This document shows positions 52,119-60,793 of a stretch of DNA of 64,000 nt, in pieces. Below the pieces are notes generated by a model. That model searched no databases. It was not told where the DNA came from and saw nothing but the letters and a program-made list of their open reading frames with translations. A program made the position numbers and the translations under genes. The DNA lies in the NCBI RefSeq assembly GCF_042651565.1, contig NZ_JBHSDF010000003.1; one strand, written 5' to 3'. Within the stretch, counting starts at the first letter, position 1; each line of letters starts with the position of its first letter. The stretch is from Salinispirillum marinum (lineage in GTDB: Bacteria > Pseudomonadota > Gammaproteobacteria > Pseudomonadales > Natronospirillaceae).

Positions 52119-54209
52119 ATGGCCGGCGCCGGTGATGCGGCACTTGCCCTGACACAACTTTCGGGTGTTGGTCCCAGTGTGCAGGAAAAATTGCATCGCC
52201 TAGGGATTCCGGACCTGCCTGCCTTACTGTTTCACCTTCCCCTGCGTTACGAAGACCGTACCCGCCTTTGCCCTTTGGGTGAGCTGCGCCCCGGCCAACG
52301 CGCCCTGATTCGCGGCACCGTCAGCCGGGCGAGTGTGCAATTTGGCCGTCGTCGTTCACTCTTGGTTAAGGTACGAGACGACGCCGGAGAAGTGGGCCTG
52401 CGTCTATTTTATTTCAATAAAGCACAGCAAGCCGCCTTGCAGCCGGGCGTTGCGATACAGGTGTTTGGCGAAGCGCGGCGCGGCGCGACAGGCTTGGAGT
52501 TGTATCACCCGGAGTATGTTGTTGCGGCGGAACTCAATGCGTTGCCCGCGCCAGATGGGCAACTCACGCCGGTCTACCCGACGACGGATGGTTTAACCCA
52601 GCGCACCTGGCGAAAATTGATCGATCAGGCGTTGCAATGGCTTGCCCGGCGCGGGCAATTACCGGATTTGGTACCAGAGCCGTTGCGCCAGCGCTGGCAG
52701 TTGCCGGATTTAGGTGCCGCGTTGAGTTTTTTGCATCACCCGCCGGTGGGGACAGACCCCGACGCCTTAAAAAGCGGTGAGCACCCCTGTGTTGCGCGCT
52801 TGGTGGTGGAAGAGTTGTTGGCCCACCATTTGGGGCTACGACAAATTCGGGCCCGTTTGCGCTCGGAACAAGCACCGGATTTTCACCCGCAGGGTACTCT
52901 CGTCAAAGACCTCTTGCAGCGCCTGCCCTTTCCTTTGACCGGCGCGCAACGACGTGTGCTGCAAGAAATCGATCGTGACCTCGCCCGTCCCGTGCCGATG
53001 TTGCGTTTGGTTCAAGGTGACGTCGGTTCCGGCAAAACACTGGTTGCCATGATGGCCATGGCCCGTGTGATGGCTCAAGGCTGGCAGACGGCCTTATTGG
53101 CCCCCACGGAATTGTTGGCCGAACAACATGGCCGCACCCTGGCGCAATGGTTAGAGCCCTTAGGGGTATCGGTGGTGGTGTTGCTGGGTAAGTTAACCAA
53201 AAAGCAACGTGCTCCTATTTTGGCGGCCATTGCTGAGGGCACAGCGCTGTGCGTCGTCGGCACCCATGCCCTGTTTCAGGATGACGTCGACTATGCGCGA
53301 CTGGGTTTAGTCGTGGTGGACGAACAGCACCGGTTCGGTGTGGATCAACGCTTAAGCTTGCGGGAAAAAGGTCGGTTAGCAGGCCGTGTGCCGCATCAAT
53401 TGATCATGACCGCTACCCCTATTCCGCGTACCCTGGCTATGTCCATGTATGCGGACTTGGATGTGTCGGTCATTGATGAACTGCCCCCCGGACGCACGCC
53501 GGTGGTGACCACCGTGGTCAGTAATGCCCAGCGCACCGATGTGGTTGAACGGGTACACGCTGCTTGTGCGCAAGCGCGTCAGGTTTATTGGGTGTGTACG
53601 CTGATTGAAGACAGCGAAGAATTAGAAGCGCAAGCGGCAACCGAACTCTATGAGCAGCTCGCGGCGGCGTTGCAGCCTTATCGGGTCGGCTTAATTCATG
53701 GCCGGATGAAGGCGCAAGAAAAAGCCTCTGTCATGGCGGATTTTCAAGCGGGCCATGTGCATGTGCTGGTAGCGACCACCGTCATTGAAGTCGGTGTCGA
53801 CGTCCCCAATGCTTCAGTGATGATCATTGAAAACGCCGAACGTCTTGGCTTGTCACAATTGCACCAGTTACGTGGGCGGGTGGGGCGCGGAGCTACCGCC
53901 AGCTTTTGTTTGTTGTTGTATCAACCCCCGTTGTCGCAAGCCGGAAAAGCTCGTCTGAATACCTTGCGCGCGACCAATGACGGGTTTCAAATAGCCGAGC
54001 AGGATTTATTGCTGCGGGGGCCGGGTGAGGTGCTGGGAACGCGGCAAACGGGTGAGGCCAGTTTTCGAATTGCAGATTTGCAGCGTGACCAGCGATGGCT
54101 GCCCATGGTGAAAGACGTAGCCGAGACAATGGAGCAGCAGTATCCGGACGCCGTCACTTTATTGTTAGCGCGCTGGCATGCAAGTGATATGAATTATGGT
54201 AAAGTCTAA
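52119..54209 (+). CDS. recG: ATP-dependent DNA helicase RecG
   Basis: Branch-migrating helicase that reverses stalled forks and processes recombination intermediates. The 696 residues comprise the N-terminal wedge/OB domain (about 1-160) and two helicase domains: motif I GDVGSGKTLVA near 303, DEQHRFG (II), TATPIPRT (III), IHGRMKAQEKASVM, and QLRGRVGRG (VI). A TRG-like segment precedes the end. It starts one base after the small exported-protein gene. Downstream lies a 10-bp inverted repeat at 54265-54298. Confidence 0.97.
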   Translation: MAGAGDAALALTQLSGVGPSVQEKLHRLGIPDLPALLFHLPLRYEDRTRLCPLGELRPGQRALIRGTVSRASVQFGRRRSLLVKVRDDAGEVGLRLFYFNKAQQAALQPGVAIQVFGEARRGATGLELYHPEYVVAAELNALPAPDGQLTPVYPTTDGLTQRTWRKLIDQALQWLARRGQLPDLVPEPLRQRWQLPDLGAALSFLHHPPVGTDPDALKSGEHPCVARLVVEELLAHHLGLRQIRARLRSEQAPDFHPQGTLVKDLLQRLPFPLTGAQRRVLQEIDRDLARPVPMLRLVQGDVGSGKTLVAMMAMARVMAQGWQTALLAPTELLAEQHGRTLAQWLEPLGVSVVVLLGKLTKKQRAPILAAIAEGTALCVVGTHALFQDDVDYARLGLVVVDEQHRFGVDQRLSLREKGRLAGRVPHQLIMTATPIPRTLAMSMYADLDVSVIDELPPGRTPVVTTVVSNAQRTDVVERVHAACAQARQVYWVCTLIEDSEELEAQAATELYEQLAAALQPYRVGLIHGRMKAQEKASVMADFQAGHVHVLVATTVIEVGVDVPNASVMIIENAERLGLSQLHQLRGRVGRGATASFCLLLYQPPLSQAGKARLNTLRATNDGFQIAEQDLLLRGPGEVLGTRQTGEASFRIADLQRDQRWLPMVKDVAETMEQQYPDAVTLLLARWHASDMNYGKV

Positions 54210-54264
54210 ACCAGTTGATAAGGGCAGATCAGGCGGATCGGAACGGTTTAGCTCCTGCTTGATG

Positions 54265-54298
54265 CCTAATGAAGTGATCTCAGGCTGTCTTCATTAGG
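54265..54298 (+). terminator. Inverted repeat downstream of recG, possible terminator
   Basis: CCTAATGAAG and its exact complement CTTCATTAGG flank a 14-base loop and are followed some bases later by a short T-rich stretch (TATTCTTTTTG). It could end recG transcription or be an operator for the HDOD gene 68 bp downstream. Confidence 0.5.
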
Positions 54299-54365
54299 TG
54301 GTGTATTCTTTTTGTGTGCACGTGCCAATTTGCGACTAGACTAAAGACAGCAACGGAACAAGCGA

Positions 54366-55772
54366 ATGAGTTCAGCAGCCGAAACTATGACAGATATCGA
54401 CCATATTCCCATTGCCGTGCGTGAATATTTGCTGCAAAAGCAAATTCAAGTACAGGTCCACACCAAGCGAGCCGCGCGCGATAAAATGCCCGTGGAATGC
54501 ATTTTATTGGCCGATCAGCTAGGCAAAGTGCAGGTATTTCTACCGGCGAACCGTTTGCTCAGCCTTAGCCGTGTGCGCGCGGAAACCGGGCGTGATTTGC
54601 AGGCGTTATCTCCATTAGAACAAACCCGATTGATGCGCGAGCACGGTTTACAGACCTTGCCCGCGTTAGATGGGTTGATGGGTATCGAAACCCTGATCGA
54701 CCAGAGCGTGGAGCACCTGCCAAGGTGCTACATCTACAGCGGCCAACGGCACACCTTGCTGGAGCTGGATAGCCACCAGGATTTGCAAAAGAATCCGCGT
54801 ACCTTACGTTTAGCGCTCTCGGAAGAGGTGCCTAATACCGACTTGGATTACGAACTGAGCTTGTTCGACTTGGATCGTGAAGCCATTCACGCTTCAGTTT
54901 CACGTTTTACCACCAAGCGCATTCAACAGCGCCTGGAAGAAACCTTGGAAGTACCCCCTTTGCCGGATACCGCACAGGCTATCATCCGTTTGCGTGTTGA
55001 CCCGAACGCCGACATCGAAAAGCTCTCTAAAATCGTTGCGCGTGACCCATCACTGTCGGCACAAGTCATCAGTTGGGCGTCATCTTCCTATTATGCTGCG
55101 CCTGGCAGTGTGCGCTCGGTACAGGATGCCATCGTGCGCGTTTTGGGTTATGACCTCGTGATGAATCTGTCTTTAGGTTTAGCCTTGGGCCGGGCCTTGG
55201 AAATGCCGAAGGATGCACCGGAAGGTTATACGCCGTACTGGCAAGCTGCCATTTATACAGCCACCGCCGTTGGGGCGTTGCAAAACTGTATTCCACGCGA
55301 ATTTCGCCCGAGCTTTGGCTTGGCCTACTTGGGTGGTTTGCTGCACAACTTCGGTTATTTGATTCTCGCGCATGTGTTCAAGCCGCAGTTCTCATCGTGC
55401 TGTCGGTTGTGGGAGGCCAATCCACACCTTGAACCACAGGTGATTGAGGACCATGTACTCGGCATTAACCGCGATCAAATTGCCGCCAACTTGTTGCAAA
55501 GCTGGAATCTACCGAACGAAGTCGTGGTAGCTATTCGGCACAATTCGGTTGATGACTACATGGGGCCGCACGCCGACTACACGCAACTGGTCCATTTGGC
55601 GGTGCACATGCTGCGTCGTGCCGGTCTGTTAAAAGGCCCGCAAAGCCGGATTGACCCTGTGGTGTTTAATGAACTGCACATCAACCCGGAAGACGCCAAA
55701 CAAGCCATTCAACAAGTGCGCGATGCCAAAGATGAATTGGATCATTTGGCCAATGGCTTGCTCAACAATTGA
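54366..55772 (+). CDS. HDOD-domain signalling protein with YbaK-like N-terminal domain
   Basis: A 468-residue cytoplasmic protein. Residues 15-165 resemble the YbaK/aminoacyl-tRNA deacylase fold (CILLADQLGKVQVFLPANR). Residues about 185-400 form an HDOD domain, a non-catalytic relative of HD phosphohydrolases, with LPPLPDTAQAI-like EVPPLPDTAQAIIRLR, VARDPSLSAQVISWASSSYY and GLLHNFGYLIL, where HN stands for the catalytic HD. Such proteins act in stress and motility signalling, but the target is not known. The end lies 19 bp before the lipoprotein gene. Confidence 0.8.
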   Translation: MSSAAETMTDIDHIPIAVREYLLQKQIQVQVHTKRAARDKMPVECILLADQLGKVQVFLPANRLLSLSRVRAETGRDLQALSPLEQTRLMREHGLQTLPALDGLMGIETLIDQSVEHLPRCYIYSGQRHTLLELDSHQDLQKNPRTLRLALSEEVPNTDLDYELSLFDLDREAIHASVSRFTTKRIQQRLEETLEVPPLPDTAQAIIRLRVDPNADIEKLSKIVARDPSLSAQVISWASSSYYAAPGSVRSVQDAIVRVLGYDLVMNLSLGLALGRALEMPKDAPEGYTPYWQAAIYTATAVGALQNCIPREFRPSFGLAYLGGLLHNFGYLILAHVFKPQFSSCCRLWEANPHLEPQVIEDHVLGINRDQIAANLLQSWNLPNEVVVAIRHNSVDDYMGPHADYTQLVHLAVHMLRRAGLLKGPQSRIDPVVFNELHINPEDAKQAIQQVRDAKDELDHLANGLLNN

Positions 55773-55791
55773 CGACTTGACCGACGGTGGC

Positions 55792-56943
55792 ATGACGCAG
55801 AAACCCGCTCAGAACCTTCATATGGCCATGCCGCTTTGGTTCGTGGTGTGTTTAGTGGCAGTCTTCATGATGGGGTGTGCGCAACGCGGTGGCGTGGAAC
55901 ACTACCGAACAGTTAACGATCAGTTGCTCAGTTATCACGCGATGGACAGTAGAACCTGGCAGCAGATTGATTGGGCGAACGGTAGCGTTCAGCCGGTGCA
56001 ACGGCGTCGCGACGCTGCCCCTACAATTGCCGGTCAACCGGCACGTGCCATCTTCCCCGCGCCTGAACTCTGGCGCTTTGAAAGCATCGGCAGCATGAAC
56101 ATCTATTGGGCCGATCAGCCGGGCCCACTGGTGTTGTGGCTGGCGGGCGAACCGCTGGACGATCTGCCTTGGCTGCCGGTGTGGTTGAACCAACAAGGTG
56201 TGCATGTCATGGATGCTTCACCTTTGTTGGGAGAGCTCTCCGTTAGGCCTGCGACCGCGGCGGTGCAACTCAATGGTTGGCTTGACGTCATTTCCCGAAC
56301 GGACCCGGAACGGGTGCGCGCCCTGGGTTTAATTGCGCATGAACCGTACGGCAATATAGCTTTAGAGGCGGCAGCACGTTCGCCCCAGTGGCACATGGTG
56401 AGTGTCGTGGGAACACCCTTGATGCCGCCGGTACAGGCCGAAATGCTGCGCGCTGAAACAGATGGCGTGGACGTTGAACGCTGGCAACCCTTTTGGGCTC
56501 GTTGCCTCAGCGCGCCCGACACCAGCGAGTGTCGGCGTCCGCCGCAGTCGATTAAAGACACCGCAGAAACCGTACCGTCAGCCCCACACAGCCTGACCGG
56601 CGCTTGGGCTACGTACGACTTCACCCATCGTTTGGAGACCTACGAATTCAGTTGGGCAAACTGGGCAAAACAACGGGATTGGATCCACGACCCGCGTGTA
56701 CCCTTCTCCTACTTAGCCACACCGCAGTTCTGGTTCGTGACCCCCGATGTTACGGCGAACGAAACTGAAAAGTCATTGCAAACGCAACAACAACGGGGTG
56801 CAGAGATTGCGTGGGCCACGAGCACGCCTTGGACGTCCGATTTAAGTGCGGTCGGGCAATGGCTGCCCGCGTTAACCGCGTGGTCGGCATGGTGGCAAGA
56901 ACAGGTGACTGCACATGCCTATCCATGGGATGCGCGCAACTAA
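55792..56943 (+). CDS. Hypothetical lipoprotein
   Basis: A 383-residue protein from ATG 55792. A hydrophobic leader ends in VFMMGCAQ, a lipobox, so the mature protein should be lipid-anchored at Cys29. The body has alpha/beta character with a segment like an alpha/beta hydrolase (GPLVLWLAGEPLDDLPWLP and ALGLIAHEPYGNIALEAA), but I see no GxSxG nucleophile. It is convergent with polA, with 13 bp between stops. Function is not recognised. Confidence 0.7.
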   Translation: MTQKPAQNLHMAMPLWFVVCLVAVFMMGCAQRGGVEHYRTVNDQLLSYHAMDSRTWQQIDWANGSVQPVQRRRDAAPTIAGQPARAIFPAPELWRFESIGSMNIYWADQPGPLVLWLAGEPLDDLPWLPVWLNQQGVHVMDASPLLGELSVRPATAAVQLNGWLDVISRTDPERVRALGLIAHEPYGNIALEAAARSPQWHMVSVVGTPLMPPVQAEMLRAETDGVDVERWQPFWARCLSAPDTSECRRPPQSIKDTAETVPSAPHSLTGAWATYDFTHRLETYEFSWANWAKQRDWIHDPRVPFSYLATPQFWFVTPDVTANETEKSLQTQQQRGAEIAWATSTPWTSDLSAVGQWLPALTAWSAWWQEQVTAHAYPWDARN

Positions 56944-56965
56944 CGAGGCCGCGTTGTTAGTGCGC
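56934..56965. terminator. Hairpin across the convergent lipoprotein and polA ends
   Basis: GCGCAACTAAC and GTTAGTGCGC pair with one bulged base. The repeat spans both stop codons and has no T tract, so a terminator role is uncertain. Confidence 0.35.
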
Positions 56966-59809
56966 CTCCTCCCAGTTCTGACCCATCCCGACATCGACGA
57001 CTAAGGGCACAGAAAGCGACGCGGCGTGCTGCATGCGGAAGCGCACCCCGGCAATGAGTGCGTCGGTGTCTTCTTCCTTCACTTCAAACACCAATTCATC
57101 GTGTACCTGCATCACCATGCGGGCGTCCAAACCGCTGCTGCGCAGCCACACCTGCACATCCACCATGGCTTGCTTAATGATGTCGGCGGCGGTGCCTTGC
57201 ATCGGGGCGTTAATCGCGGTGCGTTCAGCGGCACGGCGCTGATGCTGGCGCGGCGACTTCAAATCAGGCAAATACAAGCGCCGACCAAACACCGTTTCGA
57301 CGAAGCCATCTTCCATGGCTTGGGCGCGGGTTTGGTCCATATACTGTTTTACACCGGGATAGCGAGTGAAATAGGCATCGACATAGGCTTGGGCCTCGCC
57401 TCGGCTAATACCCAGGTTTTTCGCCAAACCAAAAGCCGACATACCGTAGATCAAACCAAAGTTCACCGCCTTGGCCGCACGGCGTTGCTCATGGGTGACG
57501 TCCGACTCGGCAATGCTCATGATCTCTGCCGCTGTGGCGCGGTGAATATCACGGCCATCGCGGAACGCGCTGATCAGATTCGGGTCATGCGACAGGTGCG
57601 TCATGATGCGCAATTCAATTTGCGAATAATCGGCCGCGACCATACGGTAACCGGGTGCCGCAACAAAGGCTTTGCGAATGGCACGGCCTTCTTCCGAGCG
57701 TACTGGAATATTTTGTAAGTTCGGGTCGGTGGACGAGAACCGCCCGGTCGCCGCACCGATTTGGTTGTAGGTGGTGTGGACTCGACCGGTTTCCGGGTTG
57801 ATCAAGGTGGGCAGCGGTTCGGTGTAGGTGTTCAACAGCTTGCGCAGATGTCGGTAGCGCAAGATCAATGATGGCAATTCGTATTGCAGCGCCAATTCGG
57901 ACAGCACCTCCTCATTGGTGCTGGGCTGTCCTCCGGGCGTTTTGGCCACTACGGGCAGCCCTAGTTCGGTGAACAGAATTTCGCCCAATTGCTTCGGTGA
58001 GTCGAGGTTGAAGGCACGACCGGCTAACTGGTGTGCCTGCTGCTCCAGCTCTGCTAAGCGGGTGCGGAAATCCTCACTCAAATGGTCCAAGAAGGCCGTA
58101 TCAATGTGGGTGCCGTTCCATTCAACCTGTTGCAGTACAGGCACCAAAGGCATTTCGATGTGGCGATATACACCATACTGCGCCGGGTATTGTTGCGCCA
58201 CGACGGGGTTTAAATAGCGAAATAGGCGGCCAATGTAATCGGCCCGTTCACAGGCGTAATGCGCCAGCTTATCCGCGTCAATGTCGGCCAAGCCCAGTTG
58301 TTTGGTGCCAAAGTTGCCCGCAATATTAATAATGGTGGAGGGTGTGGCATCCAAATACACGCGCACCAGATTGTCCAAACTCAAGGCATCGAAATGGCGG
58401 TCCAAGCGCCCGTCACGGGTCACGGCGGTATTGCGTACATAAGCCAATAGTAAAGTGTCTTCGCTTAAATGCGCCGGTTGTTCAATATGTCCGGCCAAGC
58501 CATGCAATAGCCGCTTTAAATCATGGGTGAGCTTGGCATAACTGTGTGTGGTGAAGAACTTCTGCACCGGTTGTAGCACGTCTTCAGGCCATCCGCTGCT
58601 GCGCATGTCAATAAAGACCGCCGCGCCAGCCCGCGTGCTTACCGCCAATCCCAGCCAGTGGCTCTGCCGGTAATGTCCACTGGAGAACACGGGCCACACC
58701 GCAAAGTGCTGCGCGTCGGCTTGGCTCAATAACCAGCGATACCATTCATCGGGTTCGGTCAGGGTCTGGTAGTCCTGTTCGGTGGTTTGTTCGGGTGCAG
58801 GGGCGTCCGTTGTTTCTTGCACCTTGGTTTCACGGTTAGACTGTGCGGCCGCTCCGGAGCGCTCAGCTCTGGGGGCGCCTTTGGTCTCCGGCGCAACCGT
58901 GTCGTCATCCGTCAGGGCCTTTAGCCAGCCGGTAAACTCACATTCGCGGTAGAGGCTCGCCAGCTCGGTATTGTCGGGTGCGCTGCGCGCCAATTGCTCG
59001 ATGTGCACCGGCAATTCCACATCGCATTTGATGGTGGCCAGGGTATAGGACAACCGTGCCAGTTCTTCGTGTTCTTGCAGTTTCTTCGGCATGGTCTTCG
59101 CGCCGCGAAAATCCAGTTCGGGTACCCGCTCAAGGTTGCTGTAAATGGTGTCGATGCTGCCCAGACCGGCCAACAACGCCTTGGCCGTTTTCTCTCCGAC
59201 ACCGGGTACTCCGGGAATGTTGTCGGACTTATCGCCCATCAGTGCAAGGTAATCGATCATCAGTTCCGGACCAAACCCGTATTTCTCGCGCACGCCATCC
59301 ACGGTGAGAAATTCATTGCTCATTGTATTAATCAGGCTGACGTGTGGGGTCACCAACTGCGCCATGTCTTTGTCGCCGGTGGAGATGATGCAATCCAAAC
59401 CGCGTTCGGTCGCTTGGCGAGCTAAGGTGCCGATGACGTCATCGGCTTCCACACCTTCAACGGTCAGCAACGGCAAACCCATGGCGCGAATAATTCGGTG
59501 AATGGGCTCAATTTGAGGGCGCAATTCATCCGGCATTGGCGGTCGATTGGCTTTGTATTCCGAATATAACTCATTACGGAAGGTAGGCCCCTTTGTGTCA
59601 AACACCACGGCTACATCGCTGCCGGGGTATTGGTCTAACAGAGCGCGCACCATATTGATGACACCCTTGATCGCGCCCGTGGGCATGCCCGCCTTGTTGG
59701 TCAACGGTGGCATCGCGTGAAAGGCACGAAACAAATAGGAGGAGCCATCCACTAACACCACAGGTGCTGGCGAAGAGGAGGGTTGTGCGGAAGATGTGGA
59801 TTCAGCCAT
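56957..59809 (-). CDS. polA: DNA polymerase I, 3'-5' exonuclease residues replaced
   Basis: Fills gaps and removes RNA primers. The 950 residues have an intact 5'-3' exonuclease domain (1-300, DGSSYLFRAFHAMPP, GVEADDVIGTLA, STGDKDMAQLV) and polymerase domain with motif A DYSQIELRIM, motif B RRAAKAVNFGLIYGMSAFG and motif C MQVHDELVFEV. The middle proofreading domain is present but lacks metal ligands: E. coli Asp355 and Glu357 align with Trp372 and Val374, Asp424 with Leu434, and Asp501 with Arg522. A charged linker of about 45 residues (303-347) precedes it. It therefore resembles Taq polymerase in having no expected proofreading. Confidence 0.96.
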   Translation of the reverse strand: MAESTSSAQPSSSPAPVVLVDGSSYLFRAFHAMPPLTNKAGMPTGAIKGVINMVRALLDQYPGSDVAVVFDTKGPTFRNELYSEYKANRPPMPDELRPQIEPIHRIIRAMGLPLLTVEGVEADDVIGTLARQATERGLDCIISTGDKDMAQLVTPHVSLINTMSNEFLTVDGVREKYGFGPELMIDYLALMGDKSDNIPGVPGVGEKTAKALLAGLGSIDTIYSNLERVPELDFRGAKTMPKKLQEHEELARLSYTLATIKCDVELPVHIEQLARSAPDNTELASLYRECEFTGWLKALTDDDTVAPETKGAPRAERSGAAAQSNRETKVQETTDAPAPEQTTEQDYQTLTEPDEWYRWLLSQADAQHFAVWPVFSSGHYRQSHWLGLAVSTRAGAAVFIDMRSSGWPEDVLQPVQKFFTTHSYAKLTHDLKRLLHGLAGHIEQPAHLSEDTLLLAYVRNTAVTRDGRLDRHFDALSLDNLVRVYLDATPSTIINIAGNFGTKQLGLADIDADKLAHYACERADYIGRLFRYLNPVVAQQYPAQYGVYRHIEMPLVPVLQQVEWNGTHIDTAFLDHLSEDFRTRLAELEQQAHQLAGRAFNLDSPKQLGEILFTELGLPVVAKTPGGQPSTNEEVLSELALQYELPSLILRYRHLRKLLNTYTEPLPTLINPETGRVHTTYNQIGAATGRFSSTDPNLQNIPVRSEEGRAIRKAFVAAPGYRMVAADYSQIELRIMTHLSHDPNLISAFRDGRDIHRATAAEIMSIAESDVTHEQRRAAKAVNFGLIYGMSAFGLAKNLGISRGEAQAYVDAYFTRYPGVKQYMDQTRAQAMEDGFVETVFGRRLYLPDLKSPRQHQRRAAERTAINAPMQGTAADIIKQAMVDVQVWLRSSGLDARMVMQVHDELVFEVKEEDTDALIAGVRFRMQHAASLSVPLVVDVGMGQNWEEAH

Positions 59810-59866
59810 AGGAAAATGTTCGGTTTACATTACAATGTGCGCAAAGTGTAACCTGAAGTCTCTTTA

Positions 59867-60784
59867 ATGTCCGTATTCACGCCACTGACTCCGGCGCAAA
59901 TTCAACCCTGGCTCAAGGCACAGGGTATTACCGAACTCATCAACATGCGCGGCATAGCCGCCGGTACCGTTAACACCAATTACTGGCTGACCACCAATGT
60001 CGGAGAATGGATTTTAACGTTAGTGGAGGACCGCCCTGCAGCTGCCGTGACGCCGGTGATGGAGTTGATGGCGGCGCTGGCTGATGCGGGTTTGAAGGTA
60101 CCTGGGGTGCAGCGCTCGTTGAACGGCGACGTAGTCACAGAGTTGGCCAACAAACCTGCCACGCTGGTAACGGCTTTGCCGGGTCGACAGCCGGACATTG
60201 ACCAGGACAGTTGTGCCCAAATGGGGGCTTTTTTAGGGCAATTACATCAACAGTGCTTAGACATTGCGCCTATTCCGATGAATTTTGGTCCAGCGTGGCA
60301 AGCCGACCGGATGGCGCATTGGCGGCAGCGCTTGCCCAGCGAAAAAACGCAGCATCTGGATATCAGTTGGGCGCGTATCCAACCGCTTTGGCAGCAAGAG
60401 CTTCCGATGGCGTGGACGCACGGCGATCTGTTCCCGGACAATGCCTTGTACGCCGATGGCCAGCTTTCCACGGTGATTGACTGGTATTTCGCCAGTTGGG
60501 CACCATGTCTGTGGGATCTGGCAGTGGCGGTGAATGCCTGGTGCGGCGCGCGCGCTGAACATGACCCTCTGGTCGTGGCGGTATTATCCGGCTATGGCCA
60601 ACAACGGGCCTTAACCGCAGCAGAACAGGCCGCCTTCCCACGCATGCGTGAAGCCGCCGCGTTGCGGTTTTGGTTGTCCCGCTTGGATGCCGCGGCGCTC
60701 GCGCAGCAGAGTTCGGAAATCACCGTAAAATCACCGGACGAACAAGAAAATATGCTGCTAGACTTACAACACTTACATGGATAA
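59867..60784 (+). CDS. thrB: Homoserine kinase type II (APH-fold)
   Basis: Phosphorylates homoserine for threonine synthesis. The 305 residues have the aminoglycoside-phosphotransferase-like fold with GIAAGTVNTNYWL near 30-42, the catalytic loop AWTHGDLFPDNALY near 184-197 and VIDWYFASWAPCLWDLAV. It is the ThrB form used by pseudomonads rather than the GHMP kinase of enterics. It is divergent from polA across 57 bp, a gene order also common in Pseudomonas, and its stop runs into the following gene. Confidence 0.92.
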   Translation: MSVFTPLTPAQIQPWLKAQGITELINMRGIAAGTVNTNYWLTTNVGEWILTLVEDRPAAAVTPVMELMAALADAGLKVPGVQRSLNGDVVTELANKPATLVTALPGRQPDIDQDSCAQMGAFLGQLHQQCLDIAPIPMNFGPAWQADRMAHWRQRLPSEKTQHLDISWARIQPLWQQELPMAWTHGDLFPDNALYADGQLSTVIDWYFASWAPCLWDLAVAVNAWCGARAEHDPLVVAVLSGYGQQRALTAAEQAAFPRMREAAALRFWLSRLDAAALAQQSSEITVKSPDEQENMLLDLQHLHG

Positions 60785-60793
60785 GTGAACGCT

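Noticed and set aside
57026..57718. 230-codon plus-strand frame inside polA
   Set aside because: Antisense to conserved polymerase motifs, with no recognisable domain or ribosome site.
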